The position numbers and the translations under genes are program-made. Of a stretch of DNA of 64,000 nt, positions 34,651 through 46,942 are shown in pieces. This DNA comes from Sclerodactyla briareus. Lineage: Eukaryota > Echinodermata > Holothuroidea > Dendrochirotida > Sclerodactylidae. The DNA lies in assembly GCA_026419785.1 (NCBI GenBank), contig JAODTK010001444.1, positions 434,001 to 498,000 on the forward strand, in the 5' to 3' direction. The number at the start of each line of letters is the position of its first letter. Position 1 is the first letter of the stretch. The notes under the pieces were generated by a model that ran no database searches, was not told the origin of the DNA, and worked only from the letters and a program-made list of their open reading frames with translations.

Positions 34651-34759
34651 TTTACTCTCCTTGGTTGTCCCACGCGTGCCAACCTCGACACTTGACCACG
34701 TCGCACCCTGTTCTGCTCAGTTGATAACATCGTAGGAGTAACGTTAGGAACTGGTGAAA

Positions 34760-35439
34760 AACTTAACTTTTAATTCTTCAGCCTGACCTCAGCTTGCTTC
34801 TGACCTCTGTAGAACCGTGCTGCTTGGGAGTATGGTGGTCTGCGTCCGGGACATTTCCGGGCTGTGTTCCCTGTTCCACATGGGGATTCGGGTACCGGGT
34901 ACTCCAGGTCCTCTAGCGCCAGGTAGTCCCGATGGATAAAGGGGTCACACACTGGGCGTTCATTGCACACAGCAAGTCACTTCACTTGGTAAAAAGGGAA
35001 GTGTAGAAGTAGAGTGAGACAGAGATGTGAGCACTTGGAAACAACTTTACTGTACCCGTCTACCATCACACATGCTTGGTACTCACCAGTGATTTCTCGT
35101 TGTACTAAAGCTGGACTCACCACTACTCCCCTGCATCCCGTGTCCTCGGAGTAACCTAACACGATACATTTCCCACCTTACCACCTCTGTGGATGTGCAA
35201 ATTTCCCACACGTTGCACTCTACGACAGACGACAAACAGGTAATTGGTGGCCCCACCCTGCAGGCCAGATAACCATCACCGGTATAATGGGAAGGTACTT
35301 TCTCGTCCTCCACCATAGACACGACGCCCATGTTCTCCACATTCACAGGCAATTCTGGCTGGGGTTCACTCGTGTGGGAGATGTAGTTGCCGACTTCTGG
35401 ATTCCTACGATAAACTTCAGCAAAAGTGAATAACTCTGT
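34760..35439 (-). pseudogene. Second-copy protease with DTG active site
   Basis: On the minus strand, SEDTGCRGVVVSPALVQRE (35147-35091) has the D-T-G triad of retroviral-type aspartic proteases, followed by EYQACVMVDG. A second segment near 34970-34930 (MCNERPVCD...IH) corresponds to the later conserved strand of the fold. The protease would cleave the gag-pol precursor. This region is clearly readable here and not in the first copy. Confidence 0.75.
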
Positions 35440-36440
35440 TTTCTGTCGACTCACTTGCGTAGGTGGTTTCTTCTTCCCGCCGCATATGAAACAGGACCCT
35501 CTACGTCTTTGACTGGGATCTGGCGATATCCCTTGTTTCCCCTGACTTGGGACGACTGCTAGGGGTCGACTTACCACCAGACTGTCCTTGGGGTTTTTTT
35601 TGTTTGAAAAATTCCCCCTTTAGTTGCGCCCACCTCGCTGCCAGCCCTCCCTGGTGCGTCGCTGTATTGATCTGTGAACGTTGCCCATCTCCTTAATGGT
35701 GGACGGTTTTTCTCTCACGCAAAAACGTTGCGTGTTCTGGAGAACATTCATTTTAAAGGATACCTGGGGTTTCACGGGAGAAATCAAGTCAAAAGGCCCC
35801 GAATAGTCTGCTATTTTCGAAAGATCCAACCACCTCTGAAACAAGTTTTGTAACCTGGTAAACAAACCTTGTTCCAGTCTCATCCTCGAAACGGTGTTGC
35901 TCCTCTGAACTTCTTTGGACTTCTTCCGAAAAAACCTTCATCCGTTAGCCTGTATGCCTTTAGAACGGCCGCTTTAACAATATCGTAATTGATAGAATCA
36001 TCGGTGGAAATCGCTGAGTATACAAAAAGTGCTCTGCCTTGAAGTAATAGGCGCCCAGACATAAAACCGAACCGCCCTTCGCTATCCTTGTCCGCCTTTT
36101 GGAGTTGGGCGTACTTCAAACCTATTGATGTATGCATCGATGTCATCCCTATCCTGGTTAAATGGGGGTACTTGGGCGATTGTGCTCGGCAAACCATCAG
36201 CCGACCTTCGCCTTGTACTCAGGAAGACTTCACGCCTGGTTTCCATCCTCTATTTGCAAGCTGAAGCTCCAAGTTACATCGTTGAATTCCCTTCGCTTGA
36301 CGTTTTGCTTCCTGCCACTTCGACCATGTCCTCCTTGGTACCTAAGTGTTCATCGTTCAATAACTCCTTAAGAGCATAACCTTGGGGGCCAATTTCTTAC
36401 CAACAAAACCATCACTTTTGCGAGTCAAAGGCTTCGGCCA
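35440..36440 (-). pseudogene. Second-copy gag with SCAN-like domain and partial zinc knuckle
   Basis: Minus-strand segments KYAQLQKADKDSEGRFGFMS, LLLQGRALFVYSAISTDDSI and VKAAVLKAYRLTDEGFFGRS (36140-35910), then LFTRLQNLFQRWLDLSKIAD (about 35865-35800) and STIKEMGNV (about 35705), form the SCAN-like capsid domain of this gypsy lineage. Downstream, CFICGG (about 35497) begins a CCHC knuckle whose later residues are disrupted. Three frames are needed. It would bind element RNA and assemble particles. Confidence 0.78.
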
Positions 36441-36877
36441 TGGTATTTACCCAGTTCACTGACAAGAATGACGAAACCTAACCACCAAAACGAAAAATCC
36501 TACCCAATGCATGCGCGCTACAATACTAACAATACGCAAGCCTAGTAACAGGGGGGGGTGCCTATCTACCTTACACACGCAGTGACCAGCGTGGAGAAAA
36601 AAAAAAAACACCCACCGTGAACGAAACCACGCCAATCCTTCCCGAAACTCGTAATATCATAAACCTTCGTTGTTCCTTACTTTCATCACCGAGGGGTCAA
36701 CCGCGCCAACGGGAAATCCAAGACTGCATCAGTCGGAAAACTGCTGAAAAGCAAACAACACAAAACTAAGACAAAACCAAAATGACAAAAGCCCTAGCCC
36801 AGACCCGCATTTGCCTATTTCCCGAAAGAACCCTAACATATATTGCTTTATTCTTCCCCTTTTCACCAGCCTCACTT

Positions 36878-36895
36878 CTCCCTGACAAGCCCCCA
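36878..36895 (-). promoter_or_regulatory. Second-copy primer binding site
   Basis: The minus strand reads TGGGGGCTTGTCAGGGAG beside the LTR, 15 of 18 positions matching the proline-tRNA site. Its mismatches differ from the first copy, so the shared ancestral site was closer to tRNA-Pro than either. Confidence 0.7.
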
Positions 36896-36902
36896 AAAAC
36901 TT

Positions 36903-38630
36903 TGTCACAAAAAAAGGAACAAAGTTGGCCTTGGAGGCCTAGTGGAGGCCTGAAAATGGGGAAATACAAAAATCGAAAATATACCCCTTTAATACGAAAC
37001 TACATAACCTATATGCGACTGCTAGTAAGACCGGTCCCGTCGTACAAACATATATTAATAAGAATTACAACACAAGGCGGTTTATGAATCATTCCCTAAA
37101 ATGTGGTCAACTATTCGAATGTGAAAACTTATAGGACGACCATAGCTAGCACACAACACAACCCCACACTATCTGGATGGAAAATATTAATACGGTCTAC
37201 AACACGTCCACACCCGATTGTCATATAATGTCTCCTTCACAGACATCGCCCTTTTCCTAATTCTTTCTGTTGAGTGTATAAATGGAAAGTAGATGGATGA
37301 ATTGCCCCAATAACTAATGCACACTCCAAATGCAAATTTCAATAGTTCTGGATGATATTTGACAATTGATGAAATGGGTAACCGTGAATACGATGTAGGC
37401 TGTCTTGACCCGAAAACCCCGTTGGCCGGTCCGTCCCTGGGGGGATTCCCCGCTGACTGATAAACAGTCTGTTTGCCGCAGTTGAAAATTAGAATATGGC
37501 CATGACCCCACACGTCTGGTGATTGTCTAAGAGGACAAAAACCCAAGCAGTGAAAAGTCTGGGATACAAAGTACAAAAACTGGGGTGACAAGGTACAACA
37601 TAGAGACCCCCCAAAGTCCCGGCCCTTGGAAAGTACCCAAGTAATACAATCACTGGGGAATGAAAGATAAAAATACACTAGTATGACGTAACGTGAATTC
37701 CAACAAACCAACCATCCCGACAAAACATCCCTAAATCTGCTCTGAACATACACTACTACAATAAATGAACAAATAAATAGTCCTCCCCACATGAACAAAT
37801 GCAATGATACATATAGTCAACTGCTGATAAACCCACCCTAGCAACCACTGTAACGGGGAGGATGAAAATCTACCCCAAAGGGAAAAGAACCTACAACCCA
37901 CAGAGCGGACAAAGACCCACATACAAACCCAATACTACTAAAAACCATTTGTGAGCACAACTCGCAAAAATACGTATACGGGGAGGGAGATCCTGGTACC
38001 ACTATGACCCAACCACCAACTACACACAAATACCCATAATGTGGAGAGATAAAATCAGCAAAAATGACAATACTCACGAAAAAGAAGAAAAAACAATACA
38101 GCAGCAGCAGGCTCCCCGATTCACCGTCCATGACGTCCCCTGACGGTAAACGACTGCCCCTCTCAGAAAAACAATTGAATCATGCGAGTCCCATGAATGG
38201 AACCGTACATTTCTGTCACTACCTAAACTGTTAACCCCAGCTTATACAGATGAATATCTGCGCCCCTGTACCTAACACGTTCCAGGGGCAACGCCTATAC
38301 CTGCAACTATAAACTCAAGAAACCTCTTTTCATCTTTTTACCACCCGGTGCGAAATAGTGGGTTGTGACAACGCCTGCCTTTCCTCAAACCTAGCCCCCA
38401 ACACAGGAGAAGCCCAAAATCTTACGCTTCACGACGCCTAAACAAAAGCTCGCACTCCTGAACAAAACGCCTAATAGCCCAGGGGGATCAAGCAATGTGA
38501 AAAGCTGTTACGCAACCGCCGCCAATACCCACAGGCAAAACCGCCAAAACGTAACTGGGTACTTTACTTACCTTCAAAACTGGTAAAACTACGGGGTAGC
38601 ATATTCTGCCTGCCCAAAACTGGGGTGACA
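36903..38630 (-). repeat. Second-copy LTR
   Basis: 1728 bp from TGTCAC to GTGACA, followed by TAGAT. It corresponds to 30926-32615. Long minus-strand frames inside (for example 37187-37804) fall in LTR sequence and have no recognised protein family. Confidence 0.87.
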
Positions 38631-39590
38631 TAGATGTTAGCTTGTTCTTTCTATTTGTATAACGAGGCCTTAATCAACTTCCGTAGGAAACTTGATTATC
38701 CAGGGTATCCCCAAATGAGCCTCGTAATTGTTCTCCAGCTTCATTTCTCCACATGGGCAGCACTGAGTCCCGGTTGACGCCATCACGGATCGAATTCATT
38801 GAAGATCACTGCCAGTCCCATCATGCAGTTCATGTAATCAGATGCTCTGAAACTTGTTTTTTGAGTATTGTGTCTGTTCTGTAATATATTTGTCACTCTT
38901 TTTGTATGCTGCCTGGAAAACAAAAAACATAGAGTTAGTGTCAATACACCACTATCAAATCGGTTTAACGTCACATAGTATAAATGTCCACAAGGATGAT
39001 GTAACATTGTCGCTCTTGTCAGGTTGTTGATTAACGAACAAATGCGAATATCACGAAATGACATTTGTATTTTGTAACTCTCGGCATTAACGTATTCTAC
39101 CTATCGTAAGATTGTCAATGTTAAATTAAACGTGAGGTACATGTGTTTTGTTGTCCGAGATTCATACTGTAACAGTGTCGTTCAATATCATCGACAGAAT
39201 TTTTCACCGGAATATCTAGTGGGCGGCATAGGACTCCAGTAAATTATTTTTCGTACCATCATTGTTAATTTCAATAAACAAACCTTCCGTACTACTTTCA
39301 AAATGATGACAGTATCACTATTTCCGTAGGCCGTGACGGTTCTTTCGATAAAAGCGCAACACCCCCGCCCACCTATTATTCTTGTTTTAGTAATAGGCTG
39401 ATATCCATCATTCGTGACCGTCTAAAGGCTATAAGTTTTTCATTCTTCATCCAGAATATGCCAACAAAATGCATAATATTCACTGGCACCTTTAATAGAT
39501 GTAGAATGAACATAAAATCTCGATTAATTCAAATCCTATATTGATCCGGAATTATGGAAATCTTTGATGAAATTTGCCAAACAAAACAAT

Positions 39591-39817
39591 AGCTGCAATC
39601 ACTAACTCGTCGTCAAAATCATAATGCTCGTTAGTCCATTGATTTTCTTGGTAATGCATTAACTTTCGTATGGCTGAAATTTCAAGATTTTCTAATATTC
39701 AATCGGATTCTTCTCTGCCAGACTTATGAAAGAAGATGGAAGAGACGACTTGGTTGTCAGTAAAGGACAATCAAATGTGAAAAACTTGAGAACATGGACA
39801 GGAAGAAGAATGAGGCA
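39591..39817. other. Unique sequence after the duplication
   Basis: No repeat or gene is recognised. It separates the duplicated flank from the candidate minus-strand exon. Confidence 0.4.
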
Positions 39818-40153
39818 TTAGCGTTGTAGAGGTAGGGTGTCGTGAGCCGTCGTGAGAATCGCAGTGTTACATATTGTTAACGCCTGTTCTCCATTCCTGA
39901 CTATATCGCCAAGGCTGTAATCCAGTCCATCCACTTCTCGAACAGTTTTCACCTTGTTGTTTTTCTTGGTTTCTCCAATGAAGACAGTTTCGGTTCGGTC
40001 TTGATCCTTCTTTTTCACCATCGCTGATCCTTCCAGCTCTCGCTGACTTTGATGAGCTGACAGAGTTGGAAGAACATCACCGTTCAGTCCACACAGGTTC
40101 TCCCAAGCGGCCTGCGTCCAACCATGGGAGCGATCAATGCAATTCACTAGGAG
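39818..40153 (-). CDS. Candidate terminal exon, unknown protein
   Basis: The minus strand has GCATTTAG at 40161-40154 as a splice acceptor. The open frame starts directly after it and runs about 111 codons to a TAA. The in-frame stop immediately upstream overlaps the acceptor, as expected for an exon. The product is hydrophilic with segments SHGWTQAAWENLCGLNGDVL, KKKDQDRTETVFIGETKKNN and VDGLDYSLGDIVRNGEQ. I do not recognise a family, and see no signal peptide, membrane span or repeat. A chance frame remains possible. Confidence 0.33.
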   Translation of the reverse strand, partial: LLVNCIDRSHGWTQAAWENLCGLNGDVLPTLSAHQSQRELEGSAMVKKKDQDRTETVFIGETKKNNKVKTVREVDGLDYSLGDIVRNGEQALTICNTAILTTAHDTLPLQR

Positions 40154-41172
40154 CTAAATGCAAATGTTCCAGTTTTAACATTTCGTTCTTGCCAAAACAG
40201 GGTACGAATTCGCTGTCCTATAGTGGGAATATAAATTGACGTACTGGATTTCGGGGATAATCCCTGAAAAGTCCGTCACTAAGAGTCATACGGAAAAGTA
40301 ACGATACGGGGAATGGTAATCGCTAGTTGGGATAGATTAAAGTGGTGATATATTGCTCAGAAGGGTTTCACACTCTAATTTCTGATTTTCTACGACCTAC
40401 GACTTGTTTCTTCTAAGCGATTCTTTCTATGTTCTATGGCTCTGTCAACTGCACGCGTTTCTGCTACTTGTATATTACCTCTCAATAATTCATACCTGCT
40501 GATTATATATTCATTCGCTCATTGTATAATCAATATAGACATAAATGAACGATATGCTTCATGGACAAACAGCTGCATCCGCGGTTAAATTGGTGGCTAC
40601 TGGACGGAGATATACTAAATGTTCAACATTCCATAGACCATGTGGGATGATGAGAGATGATGTTGCTGACAGACATTGATGACTTTTAGAGAGTATCGGT
40701 AAGCTCGAGGTGCACTTGATGGATAGCTGAATTTAATGGAGGCTACGGGATAAGCAAGAGAGGTACAAACTATATATGTAAGAAATCGAGGCAGAAGGAC
40801 TATGGGGTAGGACTGCGGAGGGTGTATGTTGAATATTTGTCTCCGTCAATGAATTGAGAGGATACCATTATTGTAAACTGATGTTATAAATTACTTAACA
40901 GATCATCACCAACGCCATACATCTAAGTAGGCTACAAAGCATTCGATGTTTTGAATAAGGTGGGCTTGATAGATATATATTTCAAAATTTGTTCATGCGG
41001 GCATGATGGAACGAGCACCAGAAATCTTGTACCTTTTTCACATTATCAACTGCTAACAGAATGTGATAAACAACATGAAAATAACACGCATTCGACAAAC
41101 ATGACATAGCATATACACCAAGTCCAGATGCGATCCCCCTTCTTTCCTAACCTCACTGGCATATTTTTCCAA
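40154..41172. other. Stretch without recognisable genes
   Basis: 40217-40300 is a copy of the short dispersed repeat at 8071-8155. Nothing else is recognised. Confidence 0.4.
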
Positions 41173-44145
41173 TATAATAATAATAATAATAATAATAATT
41201 ACAGAATTTGTAAGCGCTCAGGCAGAGCCTCGCAGCGCTTAAGAAAGAACACCTAAGAAGGGAAGCAAAGGAGTAAAGGAGGATTTCACCGAGGGGAAAA
41301 AAAACTGAGGGTCACACTTGGTGACACTGCAAATGTCCGTTGGGAGGGCATTCCACAAAGAAGGACGGGCCCAGGGATAACATTCGCTCTCAATACGTTT
41401 TTGTCCTTCCTTGGCCTTGGCTATAGAGACGTGAAAGATGACCGTAATGTGCGAGAAGGTGACTACGGCGTCAAGGTATATATAGGATAACTCGGAGCGT
41501 GCCACGTGAATAGCTATACATAAGCAAATATATCTTGAAGGAAATAAGGGCCCTGAATAGGAAGCCAGTGGAGGTTTGCAGCCACAGGTGTTGTCAAGTG
41601 CCCTGGTGACAAAGTGTGACATCCGGGCAGCGCATTTTGTATGTGCGAAGCTTTGTGAGCTGCGGAAAGAGTATAGACCAAAACGCAAGCCATTACAAAA
41701 GTCGACGGTGGCAGGTAACCAAGGCATGTGCAACTGTCTCGCCAGTTTTTCTGTCCAAGAATTCACGTAGCTCTCCAAGAGTATGAACGCCAGACCAGCC
41801 AGAGCGACACACATGTTACGAATATGTTCTTAGACGTTAAAGTGCGGAATCGAACAACACCACGATTTCAGCAGACGGCAACAGGATGGATCAAGGAGTC
41901 TCCAATCCACATGACAACAGGGAGACTTCACAAAATCTGGGAGGTGAAATGAACCCATTTCTGGTTTTTTGATTCATTGATTTTTAGCTGTTGATTCCAG
42001 CCCAATGGATGAGTCATAAAACACATTGTTTCTATTCTTTGACTGCCTACACATGTTATGAGCGGTGAACGAACAATTAAAGCTGGTGTGTCATCCGCCG
42101 TAAAACATAGTGTTCCAACCCATGGGACGAGATGAGGTCGCTGATGGGACCAGTATAGAAAGGATACAACAAGGAGGCCCAGTTACAGACCACTGTGGGA
42201 CACCATACTTCTGGCTGTGGGAACTGTTTTTTATTATCATTATACAGACCAGGTTCTACCAGAATAAATACGACTGTAGCCCACTGGAATTGCAGGCCAC
42301 ACACGCGTAAGCGATCTTCAGACGTTTCAGTAAGCTGGTATGCTCGATGGGATCAAAAGCTGCATCTATCCAAACAGATTAAAAACACTTCTGTGTTACT
42401 ATCAAGGCCTGAAGTAGGTTATGTTGCACCAAGAAGAGCAGTTTGGATACCACGATTTGGCGAAGCAGACTGAAAGGGCGAATGAAGGGTGTTGCGTCAA
42501 AAGTGGCTCAGCTGCGAACCAAAACGCCAGCGCCAATAACTTTTGCAGGAAAGGCAGAGACTACTGGACGATACTCTGGAGATCGTTCCTGGCAAGACCC
42601 TTCTTCTTATGAAAAGGAACAACCTGCCCAATCGTCAAAATGGAAGGCTGACGCCAGTTGAGAGGAATGGTGGACAATAGCAGTATGTGCAGGAACGAGC
42701 TACATTAAGATGAGATCAGAAGAGGGTCGGGTATCGGATCAGAGTTGCAAGTTTAGCAGGAGCGGCCATTATAACTTTTGCGAAATTAACAGTGATAGTT
42801 CACGAAAAGTGCAGGACACCGTCGAGGGAGAAATCAGGCTTTCAGGTGTACAGGTAAACCGTTGAAGACGTATCACGTGATTCTCGATGGAATCATCTTG
42901 CCAGTAAAGAAATCGGCAAATGGGTTTGCTGTGGATCAGCGCAGGTGAAGTCAGGTAGAGTCTTCTCGGTTATATTACACATAGAGTTGAGGGTTCATGC
43001 AGAGATTGGTGATATCACAATCTTCAAACACTGATAAGTAGTCATGCACACCTGGTGGACTCTAGTGACTGATTATAAGACCTGCAGTGATCCAGGATTA
43101 AAAACTGCTTTGTCGGCAGCGGAACCAAGACTTCCTCCATTTGCGCTCAAGTGTACGTTATTCGCTTGGAAGAAACGGAGAGTGTCATCATACAAGGGTT
43201 GCTATTTGGTCAGGGTGATCGTGGTGTTTATCTCAGGAGCGTGCTTGCAAGAAGGTCCCGAGCACATGTGGTATTGGGCGACCAATGACCGAGTCATTGT
43301 TGGACCTGTTAGTATAGAGACTGAGAGGACAATATATCGCTACTGAACTTTTCGACATCGATGTTGTTATTTGCGATAAGAAATGTACCCACGTGGATGT
43401 GAAGGCACGACAATGTGAATCGTGGCAAACAACAGCGTCATGACAGAGGTTAGACCAAACACCGTGTCAACATTAGCAACAACAGGCGAAAGAATCAAGG
43501 GTGTGACGAGATCAACGATGCCCATGAGTATGGGGTGCTCCACACCACCAAACATGCTGCGTCAGATTGGCAGAAATGATCAAGTCACGAAAAACGGTCG
43601 CCAAGAGGATCAGTTTCAACGTCATATGTATAGTGAAATCCCACACCATGACAATTTCCTCCGGGATGGGGGTGATATGTTCAAGTAAGAGGAGAATCTG
43701 CAAAACAGCAGAGATCTATACTCACGGTGGGCGGGGTAGGCGGCTAAAATACAAAAAGTCGGATACGAAAAGATCTCCCCCACACCTGCAACAGCGGAGT
43801 TCCATATACTGGAAAGTTGAATAATCAGACAAGATCAGTGTCAGTCTGGCAAACGTCTACTTTTAGCAGGACCCCCCCCCCACAACACTAGTGGACGGGC
43901 GAGAGTGAATAATTCGAACCAGGAAGGGGTGGGTTTCAAACGCACCAAATCGCGTTGTCTCGTGTCCCCGTGTAACCAAGCTCTGATATGGCGAGAATGT
44001 CGATAGTTGGTCATAACGAGATCAACAATAGCAGCAGATTTGTTATTCATGAGCGACAGGTCCACACACCCAAGTCTAGGTGCCCTCCCAAAAATCGACA
44101 GGCCTCGGCCTAGAATCAGTACATTAAATGGTCGTCGCACTGATT
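41173..44145 (-). mobile_element. Near-full-length L2/CR1-like LINE (endonuclease + RT), antisense
   Basis: Ordered motifs appear on the minus strand. The AP-endonuclease start is LMNNKSAAIVDLVMTNYRHS and WLHGDTRQRD (about 44060-43960). EEIVMVWDFTIH (usual GDFNIH) and LATVFRDLI...NLTQHV follow (about 43660-43540), then SPVVANVDTVFGLTS and PSHPRGYISYRK (about 43490-43370). RT follows: YRPVVSAFPAKVI near 42570, the AFD region near 42370, VPQ-WSVTGP then PISDLISSHGLEHYV near 42200-42110, DFCNGL (41700) and WARPSLWNALPTDICSV (about 41370-41320). The 3' UTR ends in (ATT)n at 41201-41173. All frames are broken. It is the most complete LINE in the window. Confidence 0.85.
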
Positions 44146-44377
44146 ATTAAGGTGCTGAGGGAAAACTGGCCCCGCGCAGTACCTCTTAAAATTCAAGAAG
44201 TTTTCCTCTGTCAATTCATGAAAATCATATCGGAACCTTTTAGTAGCACAACTCCTTAATGCTAGCAAACTCTCACGGAATACTGAAGGCTTAGAGGCAT
44301 ATTGTGTAGGTTTGTTGTGTGTGAGTGCACTGATAACGCAAACAATGGTAAGAGGGTGGCAACGAGAGGATCTAACC
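44146..44377. other. Short unannotated gap upstream of the antisense LINE
   Basis: This may hold the 5' end of the LINE on the minus strand, but no motif is recognisable. Confidence 0.3.
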
Positions 44378-44480
44378 TGGGTAGCTCAACGGCAAAGTAG
44401 CCGTGATGGCATGGGACCCTGTGTGACTTATGTGTGGGCTTGATAGGCTAACGTTGGATACCCAACCTGACCAAACAAGT
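44378..44480 (+). ncRNA. Possible tRNA-derived SINE head
   Basis: GGGTAGCTCAACGGCAAAGT (44380-44399) has the form of a tRNA D-arm with box A (TAGCTCAACGG). A weak box B-like GTTGGATACCC lies at about 44454-44464. A cloverleaf cannot be completed, so a working tRNA is excluded. Confidence 0.3.
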
Positions 44481-45784
44481 ACACCGAAAAAACTGAGAAT
44501 TGAAAGACCCTGTGAAAAACTCTGCCCAGCCAACATACTGAACACCAGTAAACTCACAACTAGAGACAGACTGTGAACTCAAAAACACGGAAGAGCAACG
44601 GAAAACTCTGACAAACGAGAGCTAAGAAAGAGAGGTGGCTGCAGGAAGAACTGCGCCCGTCGCCTATCCAATAGGCCTCTTCCTTTAATTCTAACAACAG
44701 TGAACTTAGTGTAGGAGTCACACCTGTATTCTACATTTTTATAGACGTGAATACTTAAATATGACATTGGTGGTGATGAAATTGAGAGCTCTGAATCCAT
44801 GCTGGCACTTTAAACCAAATGAAATATCTCGATGAGAATACGAAAACCATTACCAGTTTTTTGTTTCAACCCCGGGAGTTACTCAACAACCTAACACTTA
44901 CAAAATAATGAGAACAGTTTCTCCTTCTTGCTAATTACAAAATTTTCCTTCTCCTCCATTTTTTTGTAAAATAATTTCGTACCTCAAACATTGTTGATAT
45001 ATTTTTTTTAACCATCTAAGTTCACACATGTGATCGAACGAAAAGATACTTGGTTATAATGAGACCACTCGTTTTCATCAATATCGGTTCTAAGACTGCA
45101 CCCGAACTAATCCTCTTATTATCATTAGAATCGCCTTTTCATTTTAGAATGATGTCATAGAAACACCGACACCCCTCATCCGATTTCAATAACAATGCAT
45201 AAATTGGTGGGACAAATAAAATGGCATAGGCTGCCCCTTGAAACATAAATATTATGAGACAACTCGGCTTACGTAACCCCAATAGTTCGGAGTTCAACAC
45301 TTGAGTTTACACTATGACAGGGAGAACATTAATCGGGAGCTGACTTTGTACACCTTTATAATGTTTCCCTTGCAATTGTGTTGTTCCATATCGGGCATAT
45401 TGAACAGAGGGCAAGTATTCCAATTATTGACTTCGGTAAAACAGTATACGGACTAACGTTAACTGTTTCCTGATCCAGCGATCCAATTTCATGGAATTTG
45501 TTCTGTGATATAAATAGGAGAGAGCCTGTCAGAAATATAATTACGTCACGAGGAGGATCCTTTGTCCTTTTTTTACAGACATATGGGTAATATTGTTGAT
45601 ATATACCTCGTGGGACCGCCTTGTTTTTCAAAGGACTACCTTCGAAACATGGCACAGGCCCCAGATCCAATTTGCAGAACTGGCGGCCGGAGGGATTGTC
45701 CCAGCTGCTCTAACTCTTAACTTTCGAAGGTCTCTGGAATAAAAACATCCGCATCGTGGTTTTAGGCCAACATAAGCCATATCT
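44481..45784. other. Stretch without recognisable genes
   Basis: A minus-strand frame at 45356-45670 (104 codons) has ordinary composition, but no family and no clear splice signals. Nothing else is seen. Confidence 0.4.
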
Positions 45785-46300
45785 TCGTGAAGATGGACAT
45801 AACTCTAGCTCCTGATTACCGTCCAATTTCTCTCACCTCCATTTGTAGTACGGCACTAGTAGAATATCATCCACTCCCAGGTCATAGGTCATTTAAATAG
45901 TCATATGGCGTTCCCAACGAACAACAAGGTTTCCACCATAAGAATTCATGTGAGTTACAGCTAAATCTTATAATGTGAGACTTGCCAAACTTTTCAGACA
46001 AAAGTCTCAAGCGACATTTCCATCATGTATCATTCCAAGGCATTCGACATCGATCCACATAATATAACCGACTCATTTCTAAACGTCTTGAAACTAGTTC
46101 TCTACTACATCTGCATATAACCTATATTTCATTATTCGGTCGTCTCTAGAATGCCATACTCATCGGGCCGCTCTCCCATACGATGTTGTTGTCCTCAACG
46201 ATCTCGACAGTTCCGAGAGAGCAGTGACCAGAGTGTCATTGACTATCGGAATTTGTCATGAAGAAGGACCCGAGTGGCTGCGAACTCTGTTTGTCTTTAG
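45785..46300 (+). pseudogene. Jockey-like LINE RT fragment
   Basis: The plus strand reads APDYRPISLTSICSTALVEY, then HLNSHMAFPTNNKVSTIRIH-type sequence corresponding to the HxFxxxxSxxxQL region, and IMYHSKAFDIDPHNI (about 46025-46065) for the DFSKAFDTVxH motif A. Later sequence is too decayed to show VPQG or YADD. The catalytic Asp before SKAFD is lost. It is a short dead copy with both ends missing. Confidence 0.68.
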
Positions 46301-46942
46301 CTTCTTACAGGTGACCAACATCATATTTTAAACCTATTGAGGAATCATAAAATAAATCCCTACCTTGTGAGAACCGCAAACTTATCACCATATAAAACAC
46401 ACAATTACCGATAGTTATTGCTTCGATTCCTCAGAGATATTTTACTTTCGTCACATGGCACCCCTTGTGTCCCTAATGAAAAGTTTTTGGTCTAGTAGGG
46501 ACGTGAGCATCGCGCAAAACTTTGGGGTAGTGAATGAGAAGTGAAGAGGACATGTGACGGCGGAGATATGACAGCGTTTACTATAGAGGAACCCCCAGAA
46601 AGCAACATGACAACGTTTGTCGTCTACATCACTTCCGTGAATCCTTCATATCAAATCGAATTGTAAAACCAAATACTGCAATGGTCAAGATTGCGTGTTA
46701 CTCGCCCAGCGTATATGTGAATAAAGTTTTCCAAATTAGTTGCAATAAATGTGCATGCAGGAGGAGCCATGTGCAGAGAAGAGCAGCTGCAGGGACTTGA
46801 ATTGCGTTATTGATGGCACGTTGCCCATTGCTAGTGATTGGTGAGTAGCATATCGTCTCCTGCCAAACGCTGTACACTGTACATGATCTTTGTTAGTAAT
46901 TAGTGACTGTTTTAGGATACGGTACAATATTGTTGAAACTAT
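46301..46942. other. Stretch without recognisable genes
   Basis: No motif was recognised between the Jockey-like fragment and the microsatellites. Confidence 0.35.

Larger units (their letters stand above)
33571..39590. repeat. Tandem duplicate of the ~6-kb segment 27487-33570
   Basis: The second unit starts at the integrase C-terminal region (GGAGTTGTTTGATTGGGAGG corresponds to 27487 onward). It runs through protease, gag, primer site, LTR and flank, ending where both flanks read GAAATCTTTGATGAA-type sequence. The shared flank and TAGAT show that this is a copy of one locus, not a second insertion. RT, RNase H and 3' LTR are absent. Indels differ between units. Confidence 0.85.

Noticed and set aside
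37187-37804. 205-codon minus-strand ORF, longest in the window
   Set aside because: It lies entirely in a non-coding LTR. The equivalent frame is broken in the other three LTR copies.
33571-38630. Second independent insertion of the gypsy element
   Set aside because: It has the same right flank and the same TAGAT as the first, and no second 3' LTR, so it is a segmental copy.
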